43,058 nucleotides of DNA, from the NCBI GenBank assembly GCA_021204515.1, contig JAJPZH010000042.1, positions 1 to 43,058 of the forward strand. Reading direction: 5' to 3'. The notes beneath the pieces were generated by a model. It was given only the letters and a program-made list of their open reading frames with translations, did not search any database and was not told the DNA's origin. This DNA is from Alistipes sp. (GTDB lineage Bacteria > Bacteroidota > Bacteroidia > Bacteroidales > Rikenellaceae). The stretch's first letter is position 1. Every line of letters starts with the position of its first letter. Of this stretch, positions 1 to 7,680 are shown in pieces. The position numbers were made by a program, and so were the translations under genes.

Positions 1-942
1 ATCGCGAAGCGTCCAGTAATAACCGCCGTTCAATGCGTCGATGGCGCTCTCCATGTTTTCCGTAACGATGAAGCGCTTGGTAATCTCCTCCTCGGACATC
101 ACGCCCCCGAATCTGTTGATTATCTGCGTCAGGCGCGAGTCCATACTCGACTCGCTCTGTCCGGCATTGGGCGACGGCGAACCGCTGGAAACCGAATAAA
201 CCTGCCCGATAAAATAGTCGAAATAAGTCGCCGTGCTCACGGGAACCTCCCAAAGTTCGCCGTCGATAACGAGCATTTTACCCGAATTGGACTGAGGTCC
301 GAGGTGTTTGCACAAAATATCGAGGAACCATGTCACATAAGTATCGTTTTCATCGAGTTTGCCTTTGTAGCCATCGACATTCGGCTCGAAGTCGATATCC
401 AGACCGTCGTAGTTATACTTGTAAATGGTATCCGCGATCGCCTGCGCATATTTCTCCATCGAGGTTTTGATGGCCGCTTCATCGCCGTCCACCCAGCCCC
501 AGAACGCTTCGCGGGTCGCTTCGTCCACATCGTATTCCGGCGGAGTGAACCCCTTGCCGATATGCTGAATAAAGGTACACATCAGCACTTTGGTCCCCTT
601 CTTCTGCTGCACCATGCGTAGATCTTCGATCTTGCCCTGCGAAAGGTTGCTCGAATTGTCCCACAGCGAAACCATATCCATACTGTCGGGAAGTCCCATC
701 AGCATACTGGCCGTCAGAACGGCAGGATCGCCCCAGCCGCTGAACCACCCGAACGAAATCGAATGATCCGTCTTTTTCCACTCGCGCAAAGCTTGGTAGT
801 AGGATTCGGGGCGTGCGGTCTCGGTATTGCCGTATTCGACCTTCTTTTCGGCTTCGACCTCCGTCCAGTCACTGCAGTTGGTAAACGCAGTTGCGAAAAG
901 GAGTGCCGCCGCCAATGCCCATATATTTTTCTTTATGTTCAT
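1..942 (-). CDS. GH18 endoglycosidase lipoprotein (endo-beta-N-acetylglucosaminidase type), C-terminus cut off by the window edge
   Basis: The frame is open from an ATG at 942 to base 1 (314 codons) with no stop, so only the N-terminal part is present. The first about 24 residues are a lipoprotein signal ending in FTNCS, which predicts an outer-membrane, probably surface, protein. Residues 179-186 read DGLDIDFE, the GH18 signature DxxDxDxE; Glu186 would be the proton donor in substrate-assisted hydrolysis. GH18 enzymes next to SusC/SusD in Bacteroidales, such as BT_3987, release N-glycans by cutting between the two core GlcNAc residues. That specificity is inferred here from the motif and from the GH20 gene in the same cluster. 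The gene follows susD by 28 bp and is probably the last or a late gene of the operon. A chitinase-like specificity cannot be excluded. Confidence 0.9.
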   Translation of the reverse strand, partial: MNIKKNIWALAAALLFATAFTNCSDWTEVEAEKKVEYGNTETARPESYYQALREWKKTDHSISFGWFSGWGDPAVLTASMLMGLPDSMDMVSLWDNSSNLSQGKIEDLRMVQQKKGTKVLMCTFIQHIGKGFTPPEYDVDEATREAFWGWVDGDEAAIKTSMEKYAQAIADTIYKYNYDGLDIDFEPNVDGYKGKLDENDTYVTWFLDILCKHLGPQSNSGKMLVIDGELWEVPVSTATYFDYFIGQVYSVSSGSPSPNAGQSESSMDSRLTQIINRFGGVMSEEEITKRFIVTENMESAIDALNGGYYWTLRD

Positions 943-970
943 AATATGTGCTTTCGTTTAGGTTTCGACA

Positions 971-2497
971 TTATTTTTTCTTCGTCCAGAAAAGATCGAC
1001 CGACTCGTCGTCCGTGCCGCCCAGCAATGCCACCGCCTTGTCGTAATTGCTCCTGTTGAGGTTACGTTCGGTATAGGGATAACGCAGACGGCGCATGCCG
1101 CGGAAATTGTCGGAGATAACGCCGCCGCTGAGGTTGTCGATGGCCGGCGCCAGTTCGGGATAGCCCGTACGGCGGAATTCGGCCCACGCTTCGAGTCCCA
1201 TCGGGAAGTTGGCGATCCATTTCTGGGTGATGATGCGCTCCAGATTCTTCTCCGTACCGTCGGCATCGTTCCACTTGATCTTTATGTCCGTCTGACGGTC
1301 GTAATTGTACTTCGAGCCGCGCGGATCGTCCAGATGTCCGGCAGGAACGAGCGTTTCGTCGGCCAGATAGGCGTCGATATCCTCGCTTGCCACGCCGTTC
1401 TGCTCCATCGACAGACGCACGCCGGCTTCATAGTAGGACTGCGCCGTACCGCCGACGGTCCACCCCTTCAGAGCCATCTCGGCGCGCAGGAAATTGGTCT
1501 CGGCTGCCACGAACACCGGCAGCGACGAGCCGGACTGCACGTTGGGCAGCGAATAACCGCTTACGGCCGATTTCTCGAACCCGGCCGTACCGGCGCGCAT
1601 GCCGATATAGCGGGTATTGTCGAAGGTCGATTTCTGGAAATAGGCTTCGCAGCGGGGATCGTCGTACCCGGTCATGTAATCGACGATCGAGGCGTTGACC
1701 CGCAGGTCGCCCCACGACGCCGAAGCCAACTGATAGGGATTGCCCTGCACGCCGGCGCTCATCATGGCGTTCTGGGCGTTGGTCTCGATCAGGCCGGCGG
1801 CATGGCCGCAGGCACTCTCGGCGGCCTCGCGGTCGTTCGAGCGGATCGCCGCACGCAGGCAGAGCGAGTTGGCCAGACGCGCCCAAGCCGTATAGTCGCC
1901 TGCGAAAATCGGATCGTTGTTCGCCAGCGGTTTCGACGCCGGATACTCCTGCGCATAGGCGTAGAGCGTGGTCGCAGCACCCGAAAGGTCCTCGATGATA
2001 TGCTTGTAGACATCCTCCGCCGAGTCGTATTCGACATAGAACGAACCGTCGGCCACCTTGCTGTAGGGAATCGGACCGTAGCAGTCGGCGACGCGCATCA
2101 TCACGGCGGCGCGCACCAGACGGGCCATCGCGTAATAGTGGCCCGACTTGCTGGTCGATTTTTCGATGTCGAAGAAGTTGGCGTAAATATCCTCGAACAT
2201 CGTGTTGTACGGCGTGGCGTTCCATGCGTCCGAGGCATTGAACGTATCGAAATTCTGGCCGCCCCAGCGGTTCGACAGCGTGAAATATCCGCCCAGCGAG
2301 CCGACCATCTGATCGATCATCTGCGAGTCGTTCTGCTGCACGTACATCATGGCGTCGAGCATGGTGGGAATCAGCACGGCGGGGTCTCCCTTGTAAAGGG
2401 CATAGGGATCGGTGTTGTACTCGTCGAAATTACCCGTACAACCCGCAAAACCGCATACCGTCAATAAGAGACAGGTAAGTTTAATGATATTTTTCAT
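971..2497 (-). CDS. SusD/RagB-family glycan-binding lipoprotein (SusD-like_2 type)
   Basis: This 508-residue protein starts with a lipoprotein signal ending in GFAGC, so Cys19 should be lipidated. The following FDEYNTDPYALYKGDP and the stretch up to about residue 75 (GGYFTLSNRW) are typical of the SusD-like_2 branch, often paired with GH18-containing loci. SusD proteins sit as a lid on the SusC barrel and capture oligosaccharides. The start lies 13 bp after the susC stop, so the two genes are translated from one transcript. Length is normal for the family and no damage is visible. The ligand is not readable from sequence; the GH18 and GH20 neighbours suggest a GlcNAc-containing host glycan. 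Confidence 0.94.
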   Translation of the reverse strand: MKNIIKLTCLLLTVCGFAGCTGNFDEYNTDPYALYKGDPAVLIPTMLDAMMYVQQNDSQMIDQMVGSLGGYFTLSNRWGGQNFDTFNASDAWNATPYNTMFEDIYANFFDIEKSTSKSGHYYAMARLVRAAVMMRVADCYGPIPYSKVADGSFYVEYDSAEDVYKHIIEDLSGAATTLYAYAQEYPASKPLANNDPIFAGDYTAWARLANSLCLRAAIRSNDREAAESACGHAAGLIETNAQNAMMSAGVQGNPYQLASASWGDLRVNASIVDYMTGYDDPRCEAYFQKSTFDNTRYIGMRAGTAGFEKSAVSGYSLPNVQSGSSLPVFVAAETNFLRAEMALKGWTVGGTAQSYYEAGVRLSMEQNGVASEDIDAYLADETLVPAGHLDDPRGSKYNYDRQTDIKIKWNDADGTEKNLERIITQKWIANFPMGLEAWAEFRRTGYPELAPAIDNLSGGVISDNFRGMRRLRYPYTERNLNRSNYDKAVALLGGTDDESVDLFWTKKK

Positions 2498-2510
2498 AGC
2501 TTTGGTTCGG

Positions 2511-5500
2511 TTAGAATTGCAGTTTCACGTTAAAGCCGAAATTGCGCGTGCTCGGCTGCATGAAGTAGTCCACGCCCTGATAGTAGGCGTTGTCCGTCGC
2601 CGCCGAGATTTCGGGATCGAACGGCGCCTTGCAGTAGATCATCCAGAGATTTTTGGCGACGAATCCGACCGTCAGTTTGGCTTTGTTGCGGAACCACCGT
2701 GCCGGCAGCGTATACTGCAGGCTCAGCTCCTGCAGGCGTACGTTGGTGGCGCTGTAGAGGTAATAAGCTCCGTAACCGCCCTCGGCCGTCGAAATCGCCG
2801 AATAGTACTTCTGGGGATCGACGGTGCCGTAGTTGATCGGGATGCCGCCGCGGTCGCGCGCATCGGCCGTGGCCTGCGACGCACCGTAGTAGTCCAGCAC
2901 GCCCTGCGTGGCCGAGTAGGTCAGACCGCCGATTCGGGCCGTGAGTACCGCGCCGAGTTCGATGCCCTTGTAGCCGAAGCTGTTGCTCCAGCCCATCGTG
3001 TAGCGGGGCGAGAGCTGGCCCACCTTGCGGAAGTCGGTTTCGGCGATCGAGAGGTTGCCCGTCGAAGGATCGATCTCGATGTTGCCGTTCAGGTCGCGCT
3101 TAAGCTCGTGATTGACATAAATATCGCTCATCGAACCGCCCGGGCGCAGGATGACCTGCGGCGCCACGTTGCTCGCACCCAGCCAGTCCTTCTGAATCTC
3201 GTTGTCGGTGATGGTCTCGCCCGTCACGGGATTCACTTCGCCGGCCGCCAGCCGCTTGATCTCGTTGCGGTTGAGCGTAAAGGTGTACGAACTGCTCCAA
3301 GTGAAGTCGTTCCACTTGTTGTTGTAGCCCAGCGCCAGCTCGACGCCTTGGTTCTGCACGTCGCCGGCCTGCACGACCACTTGGTTGTAACCCGACGAAG
3401 AAGGCAGCGGCGCATAGATCGTCTGGTGATAGGTGTTCGAACGGTAATAGGTCACGTCGAGGTTGATGTGGTTGAGGAAACGGGCGTTCAGACCGATTTC
3501 CCACGACTTGGTGTCTTCGGGCTTGAGGTCGTAGGCCGGATAGGTCGAAGGCTTGCTCCAGTTGTGGGTCTGGTTGTTGAACGAGTAGGCCGGATTGGAG
3601 AGGTAGCGGGCGAAAGCCGACGCCACCTTCGAATACGATCCGCGCACCTTGAGGAAGGTGAACCATTCGGGCATGTTCACCATGTTGGAAACCACGGCCG
3701 ACAGACCCACCGAGGGATAGAAGAACGACGAGTTCTTGGAATAGGCCAGCTGCGAAGCCCAGTCGTTGCGGCCCGTCACCGTCAGGTAGAGCATCGAGCG
3801 CCACCCCACCTCGACCGAAGCGAAGATCGCCTGCGTCTGGTCGTGCCACCCCTCCTGCAGGGGTTTGAACTTCTCCTGATAGTTGAGGTTGTTCATGGCG
3901 AAATGGTTGGTCAGCAGCAGGTCGCCCGCCACGCCGGCCTGCTCGTAGCGCTGGTCGTTGATCGAAGCGCCGATGTTGGCGTTGAGCGTCCAGTCGTCGC
4001 CGAAGGTCTTGTCGATGTTGAGCATCACGTCGCCGTAGAAACTGCGGTCGTGCTGCGTCTGGTCCTCGTAACCGCCGTTCGTTCCGCAGAAGGTGGTCAG
4101 CGTCGAGGCGTAGAGTTTCTGCTTGATGCGGTATTCCGAATTATCGACCCGCACGCGGCCCGAAACGTTCATCCAGTCGGTGATGTTCCACCGCAGCGAG
4201 GCGTTGAGCATGTAGCGGCGCTTGCTCGTCTCGCGGTTCATGCGGTTCTGAATCCAATAGGGGTTCTGCAGCGAATGCGCACCCTCGCCGTAGGGCCAGT
4301 ACTGCACCATATAGCCGCGCACGGGGTCCCAGCGCTCAAAAAGGCGGATTTCGTCGAAGTCGTCGCTGCGCGGGAAGAGGTAGAGCGCGGGCAGCGGGTT
4401 GTAATACTTACCCTGCGTCACCATGTTTTCGTCGTGCTGGATGATAAAGCTGGCGCCCAAGTCCAGTACGAGCTTGTCCTTGGCGAACGAGGTGGTATTG
4501 CGGGCCGTGAAGTTGTAACGGTCGTACGTGTTTTCGGGAATGATGCCCGCCGTATTGGTCGTCGAAGCCGAGATATAGGTCTGGTTCTTCTCGTTGCCCG
4601 TCGATACCGACACCGAGTTGATGATGTTGGTTCCCGTGTTGAAGAACTTCTTGGCGTCGAACGTGCTGGCATACTTCTCGCCCCAGTTCATCAGCCCCGA
4701 GCTGGTGCCGTAGCTGTTCTGCATGTCGGGCATCCGGTAGACCTTCGAAAAGGTCGTGCTGTTGCTGACGGTCACCACCGTACGGTCCTTCACGCCGCGT
4801 TTGGTGTTGATGACCACCACGCCGTTGGCGGCGTCGCTGCCGTAAAGGGCCGCAGCCGACGGGCCGGTCAGCATGTTGATCGACTCGATGTCTTCGGGGT
4901 TGAGATCCGCTGCGCTCTCCGAACCGGTCTGCTTGGCATAGGTGCCGCCGTCGCCGCCGAAACTGTGATTGTACATCGGAATACCGTCGATCACATAGAG
5001 GACGTTGTTGCCCTTCTCGATCGACTTCTCGCCGCGCATCACCACGCGCGCACTGGCGCCGGGGCCGCTCGCGCCGCTGTTGATCTGCACGCCGGCCACC
5101 TTGCCGATCAGCGAATTCATGAAGTTGGCGTCCTTGACGGTCGTCAGCTCCTCGGACTTGACCTGCTGCACGTTGTAGCTCAGGGCCTTCTCCTGACGCT
5201 TGATGCCGAGGGCCGTCACCACGACGTTCTCCACGGCCACGGCCGAATCGCGGAGCGTAATCCGGAAATCGGTGCGGCTGCCGACGGTCACATCGACCGG
5301 CTCGTAACCCAAGTAAGTAACGGTCAGGACCGAATTTTCCGCGGGGGGGGGAACTTGCAGCGAGAAGGAGCCGTCGGTGTTGGTCGAGGCGCCCACGGTC
5401 GTTCCCTTGACGATCACCGAAGCTCCGATTACCGGCACGCCGTCGGCGTCGGTCACAACACCCTTCACGGTCACGGGCCTGCGGTCGGCCTTCGAAAGCA

Positions 5501-5807
5501 GGATGTATTTGCCGTCGAAACGATAAACCACGTCGGTTCCGCGCACCATCTGTTCGAGCGCCTCCGAAAGCGGGCGCGCCTCCACATCGACGCTCACGAC
5601 GCTGTTGATGTCCACGTCCTTGTTCGACAGGAACAAATAATTGGTTTGATTCTCGATTTCATTCATCACACGCTCCATGCTGACGCCCGACAGACGGATC
5701 GTCACCGCGGTATTCTGAGCGTATGACCGTGTGGCATAGAACGATGCGCACACGACAAAAAAGAGTGTAAACAGGCATTTAATTTGCTGAATACGTTTTT
5801 TGTTCAT
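2511..5807 (-). CDS. SusC/RagA TonB-dependent outer-membrane transporter with N-terminal STN signalling domain
   Basis: The 1098-residue protein has, in order, a signal peptide (about 1-30, ending SYAQ), an STN domain (about 33-85), a carboxypeptidase-regulatory-like beta domain (about 112-195, VKGVVTDADGVPVIGAS), a TonB plug (about 205-320, with VYVIDG-like LYVIDGIPM and GSDAANGVVVINT) and a 22-strand barrel ending in GFNVKLQF. The STN domain is the part that contacts a FecR anti-sigma factor, and fecR and an ECF sigma gene lie directly upstream, so this transporter probably doubles as the sensor. The 171-bp leader before the start is overlapped by a predicted antisense RNA. Residues 153-155 (PPP) are encoded by nine consecutive C, a possible slippage site. 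The frame is intact here. Confidence 0.96.
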   Translation of the reverse strand: MNKKRIQQIKCLFTLFFVVCASFYATRSYAQNTAVTIRLSGVSMERVMNEIENQTNYLFLSNKDVDINSVVSVDVEARPLSEALEQMVRGTDVVYRFDGKYILLSKADRRPVTVKGVVTDADGVPVIGASVIVKGTTVGASTNTDGSFSLQVPPPAENSVLTVTYLGYEPVDVTVGSRTDFRITLRDSAVAVENVVVTALGIKRQEKALSYNVQQVKSEELTTVKDANFMNSLIGKVAGVQINSGASGPGASARVVMRGEKSIEKGNNVLYVIDGIPMYNHSFGGDGGTYAKQTGSESAADLNPEDIESINMLTGPSAAALYGSDAANGVVVINTKRGVKDRTVVTVSNSTTFSKVYRMPDMQNSYGTSSGLMNWGEKYASTFDAKKFFNTGTNIINSVSVSTGNEKNQTYISASTTNTAGIIPENTYDRYNFTARNTTSFAKDKLVLDLGASFIIQHDENMVTQGKYYNPLPALYLFPRSDDFDEIRLFERWDPVRGYMVQYWPYGEGAHSLQNPYWIQNRMNRETSKRRYMLNASLRWNITDWMNVSGRVRVDNSEYRIKQKLYASTLTTFCGTNGGYEDQTQHDRSFYGDVMLNIDKTFGDDWTLNANIGASINDQRYEQAGVAGDLLLTNHFAMNNLNYQEKFKPLQEGWHDQTQAIFASVEVGWRSMLYLTVTGRNDWASQLAYSKNSSFFYPSVGLSAVVSNMVNMPEWFTFLKVRGSYSKVASAFARYLSNPAYSFNNQTHNWSKPSTYPAYDLKPEDTKSWEIGLNARFLNHINLDVTYYRSNTYHQTIYAPLPSSSGYNQVVVQAGDVQNQGVELALGYNNKWNDFTWSSSYTFTLNRNEIKRLAAGEVNPVTGETITDNEIQKDWLGASNVAPQVILRPGGSMSDIYVNHELKRDLNGNIEIDPSTGNLSIAETDFRKVGQLSPRYTMGWSNSFGYKGIELGAVLTARIGGLTYSATQGVLDYYGASQATADARDRGGIPINYGTVDPQKYYSAISTAEGGYGAYYLYSATNVRLQELSLQYTLPARWFRNKAKLTVGFVAKNLWMIYCKAPFDPEISAATDNAYYQGVDYFMQPSTRNFGFNVKLQF
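5343..5351. repeat. Run of nine G (C9 on the susC sense strand)
   Basis: Nine identical bases encode Pro153-Pro155 of the SusC with STN domain. They lie in the regulatory-like domain before the plug, so gain or loss of one base would truncate the protein before its barrel. The present length keeps the frame open. Whether the tract varies in the population cannot be seen from one sequence. Confidence 0.9.
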
Positions 5808-5814
5808 ACTTTTG
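5783..5814 (+). promoter_or_regulatory. Promoter reading antisense to susC
   Basis: On the plus strand there is TTTG at 5783-5786, a 20-bp spacer, and TACTTTTG at 5807-5814. This is an exact match to the Bacteroidetes housekeeping promoter (-33 TTTG, 19-21 bp, -7 TAnnTTTG). It lies across the 5' end of the minus-strand susC gene; the T at 5807 is also part of the susC start codon. Transcription would start near 5820-5822 and run away from susC, across its leader. It is one of the best-matching promoters in the window and has no coding gene in front of it. Confidence 0.78.
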
Positions 5815-5820
5815 CAATTG

Positions 5821-5899
5821 GTTAGTTGTTAGTAGGCTGGGTAGCTGATTAACGGCCGACCGCGGCTTGCGGATGTTGCGACCATCTGCAAGCTTTTTT
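5821..5899 (+). ncRNA. Candidate cis-antisense small RNA to the susC leader (DonS-like arrangement)
   Basis: A perfect promoter at 5783-5814 is followed 50 bp later by a strong hairpin and six T (5865-5899), which would give an RNA of about 79 nt on the plus strand. Nothing on this strand codes for protein. The RNA is fully complementary to the susC leader from about 14 to 92 nt upstream of the susC start codon, next to the ribosome-binding region. Bacteroides is known to carry such short antisense RNAs between the anti-sigma gene and susC; DonS in the N-glycan locus of B. fragilis represses its locus. The position, size and locus type match that pattern. The 5' end and expression are inferred. 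Confidence 0.68.
5865..5899 (+). terminator. Intrinsic terminator on the plus strand, inside the fecR-susC gap
   Basis: An 11-bp stem with one mismatch (5865-5875 with 5883-5893) encloses a 7-nt loop and is followed by TTTTTT at 5894-5899. The T run follows the hairpin only on the plus strand; on the minus strand the hairpin is preceded by A and followed by GC-rich sequence. It would therefore end the antisense RNA and not the fecR-susC transcript. Confidence 0.8.
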
Positions 5900-5979
5900 G
5901 TCTCTCCGGACGACCGACGAAGGTCATTGTTCGGCTCTTCTCATAGGCAGTTTTTCGTTTTTTTCAGGTTTATGACAGG

Positions 5980-6948
5980 TTATCGTATGACGATCGTTCC
6001 GTTGTCTTCGCTGCGCGTATAGGTGAAATCCGAAGCCATCTGCAGCAGGCGCAGCGCCGAATCGACACCGTCCGAAATGCGGATTTTGCCGTGGTTGTAA
6101 TCGACCTCCGGCATCCGGGCACGGTCGACCTGTATCTTCACGCCGAAGCTCTTTTCGAATTTGCGCATCAACTCCCCGAACGAAAGGCCCTTGATGCTGA
6201 TCATGCCCTCGGTCCAGAGATAGTCGTCCATGCTGCCGATCGGTTTCAGACTCAGCCGCCGTCCCGCCAGCCGCACCTCCTCGTTGGGCCTGAGGACGAA
6301 CTGTTCGCCGGGCGTCAGGCGGTTGGTCACCTTCACGCTTCCGCGCAGCAGGGCCGCCGAGAACAATCCCTCGCGCTCCTCGGCCGTCACATCGAATTTG
6401 GTTCCCAGCACCTCGACGTCGCAGGCGAACGTCTCGACCACGAACGGATGCGCGGGATCGTGCTCGACGTCGAACATCGCCTCGCCCGAGACCTTCACGC
6501 GCCGCTCGCCCCCGGCGAACACCAGCGGATACTCCAGCCGGGTTCCCGCATTGAGCCAGACCTTGGTGCCGTCCTGCAGTTCCATGCTCAGATACTGCCC
6601 CGCGGGCACTTCGAGCGTCGTCGTCCGCCGCGTCCACTCTTCGATCCGGTTCTCGGCAAGCATCCGCGCGACGCCGATGCCGACGACCGCTACGGCGGCC
6701 AGTTCCGCCGCATAACGCACGATGCGCCGCCACGGAATGCGACTCAGCGAAATGCGGCGCGACGCCCTCTTCGCAGACGCAGGCAGCAGCACGTCGGCTC
6801 CGTAAATGACCGACGCGGCCATCACTTTGTCCAGCTCGTCCAATTCGCGCAGGTGCGCGGGATCGGCGTCGAGCCAGTCGAGCACCTGCTCCATTTCGGC
6901 GTCGGTCGCCGTATTTTCCAAATACTTATATAAAAGTTCAGGATTCAT
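5980..6948 (-). CDS. FecR-family anti-sigma factor
   Basis: This 322-residue protein is an inner-membrane anti-sigma factor. The first about 60 residues form the cytoplasmic sigma-binding part (MNPELLYKYLENTATDAEME). One membrane segment spans about 77-96 (AAELAAVAVVGIGVA). The periplasmic FecR domain follows (about 115-215, with LQDGTKVWLNAGTRLEYP and VLGTKFDV), then a DUF4974-type C-terminal domain (about 250-322, LSFGELMRKFEKSFGVKI) that would meet the STN domain of SusC. It follows the sigma gene by 106 bp and precedes susC by 172 bp, the standard order of sigma/anti-sigma controlled glycan loci. It should hold the sigma factor inactive until SusC signals substrate. Confidence 0.95.
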   Translation of the reverse strand: MNPELLYKYLENTATDAEMEQVLDWLDADPAHLRELDELDKVMAASVIYGADVLLPASAKRASRRISLSRIPWRRIVRYAAELAAVAVVGIGVARMLAENRIEEWTRRTTTLEVPAGQYLSMELQDGTKVWLNAGTRLEYPLVFAGGERRVKVSGEAMFDVEHDPAHPFVVETFACDVEVLGTKFDVTAEEREGLFSAALLRGSVKVTNRLTPGEQFVLRPNEEVRLAGRRLSLKPIGSMDDYLWTEGMISIKGLSFGELMRKFEKSFGVKIQVDRARMPEVDYNHGKIRISDGVDSALRLLQMASDFTYTRSEDNGTIVIR

Positions 6949-6980
6949 CTTTCAGTTCGTCCGTTTCTATAAAAACGAAT

Positions 6981-7011
6981 AAGTGCGCCCGATTCCCAAT
7001 CAGACGCACTT
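6981..7011 (-). other. Hairpin between the sigma and anti-sigma genes
   Basis: AAGTGCG (6981-6987) pairs with CGCACTT (7005-7011). Inside, a 3x3 internal loop leads to a 4-bp stem GATT/AATC with a 3-nt loop. On the minus strand it is followed by ATTCGTTTTTATAG, a broken U-rich tail. It could work as a partial terminator that sets the ratio of sigma to anti-sigma factor, or simply stabilise an mRNA end. No -7 promoter element was found in this gap. Confidence 0.45.
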
Positions 7012-7054
7012 GGATTTGCTAAAAAAATATTTTTAATAATTCACACTCTCAAAT

Positions 7055-7672
7055 TCAGGATCGCAAAATATTATCCGACAGCAACATAAGCAATACGGGC
7101 AAATAATCTTTCAACGCTACGCGAAGCTGTTTCACGGCCTTCTCCAGTTCGAATTCGACGCGCCGTACGGTGATGCCGTACTTTTCGGCGATCTCCTTGT
7201 AGCTCAGCTCCTCGAAACGCCGGGCGATGAATACTTCGCGCGTCAGTTCGGGCAGGCGGTCGAGCGACTGCCGCACGATCGCGGCCACCTCCGCCGAGAA
7301 AATCTCCTCGGGATTGAAGGCCTGCAGCGACCGTATGTCGGCCGCCAGCACCCGCCGCCGAAGCTCGTAAACCTCCTGCTCGATCTTGGCATGCAGGCTT
7401 TGGGCGCGCAGCCAGTCGAGGCATTTGTTGCGGACGATAATCAGGATATAGGCCTGCAGATTGGCATCGGCGGGAATCCGGCCGCGGTTCTCCCAGAAGG
7501 ACATGAAGCTGTCCGAGACGAGATCCTCGGCCACTGCCGCGCTCCGCACGTAGCGACACGCGATCGCCTCGAACCGCGCACGCCACGTGGCGAACAGGCG
7601 GCCGAATTCGGCCGTCGTCATCGCAACGGCTTCGGCTCCCTGCATTCGTACAGCGGTTTTCTCCACATCCAC
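7055..7672 (-). CDS. ECF-type RNA polymerase sigma factor (Bacteroidetes sigma-70 family)
   Basis: Region 2 is visible in EFGRLFATWRARFEAIACRY, AEDLVSDSFMSFWENR and AYILIIVRNKCLDWLRA. Region 4 follows with LPELTREVFIARRFEELSYK and a helix-turn-helix EIAEKYGITVRRVEFELEKAV. The product should drive transcription of this locus when freed by FecR. The longest frame starts at GTG 7672, only 8 bp after the GH20 stop. ATG codons at 7645 and 7621 are in frame, and 7621 (MTTAEFGRLF) gives the length and N-terminus most usual for the family, so the true start is unsure. Being downstream of a GH20 gene and upstream of fecR suggests co-transcription with a degradative enzyme and positive feedback. Confidence 0.93.
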   Translation of the reverse strand: MDVEKTAVRMQGAEAVAMTTAEFGRLFATWRARFEAIACRYVRSAAVAEDLVSDSFMSFWENRGRIPADANLQAYILIIVRNKCLDWLRAQSLHAKIEQEVYELRRRVLAADIRSLQAFNPEEIFSAEVAAIVRQSLDRLPELTREVFIARRFEELSYKEIAEKYGITVRRVEFELEKAVKQLRVALKDYLPVLLMLLSDNILRS

Positions 7673-7680
7673 TCCCGGTT

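Noticed and set aside
2412..5726. A 1104-residue open frame on the plus strand opposite susC, and similar long antisense frames elsewhere (8065-9996, 18068-19741, 19533-22118, 26790-28856, 39607-42273).
   Set aside because: Their products are rich in Arg, His, Val and Gly without domain order. Such shadows are expected opposite GC-rich genes, and the minus-strand proteins have clear families, signals and motifs.
5865..5899. The hairpin as a terminator separating fecR from susC.
   Set aside because: The T run follows the stem only on the plus strand; the minus-strand operon sees A residues before and no U run after it.
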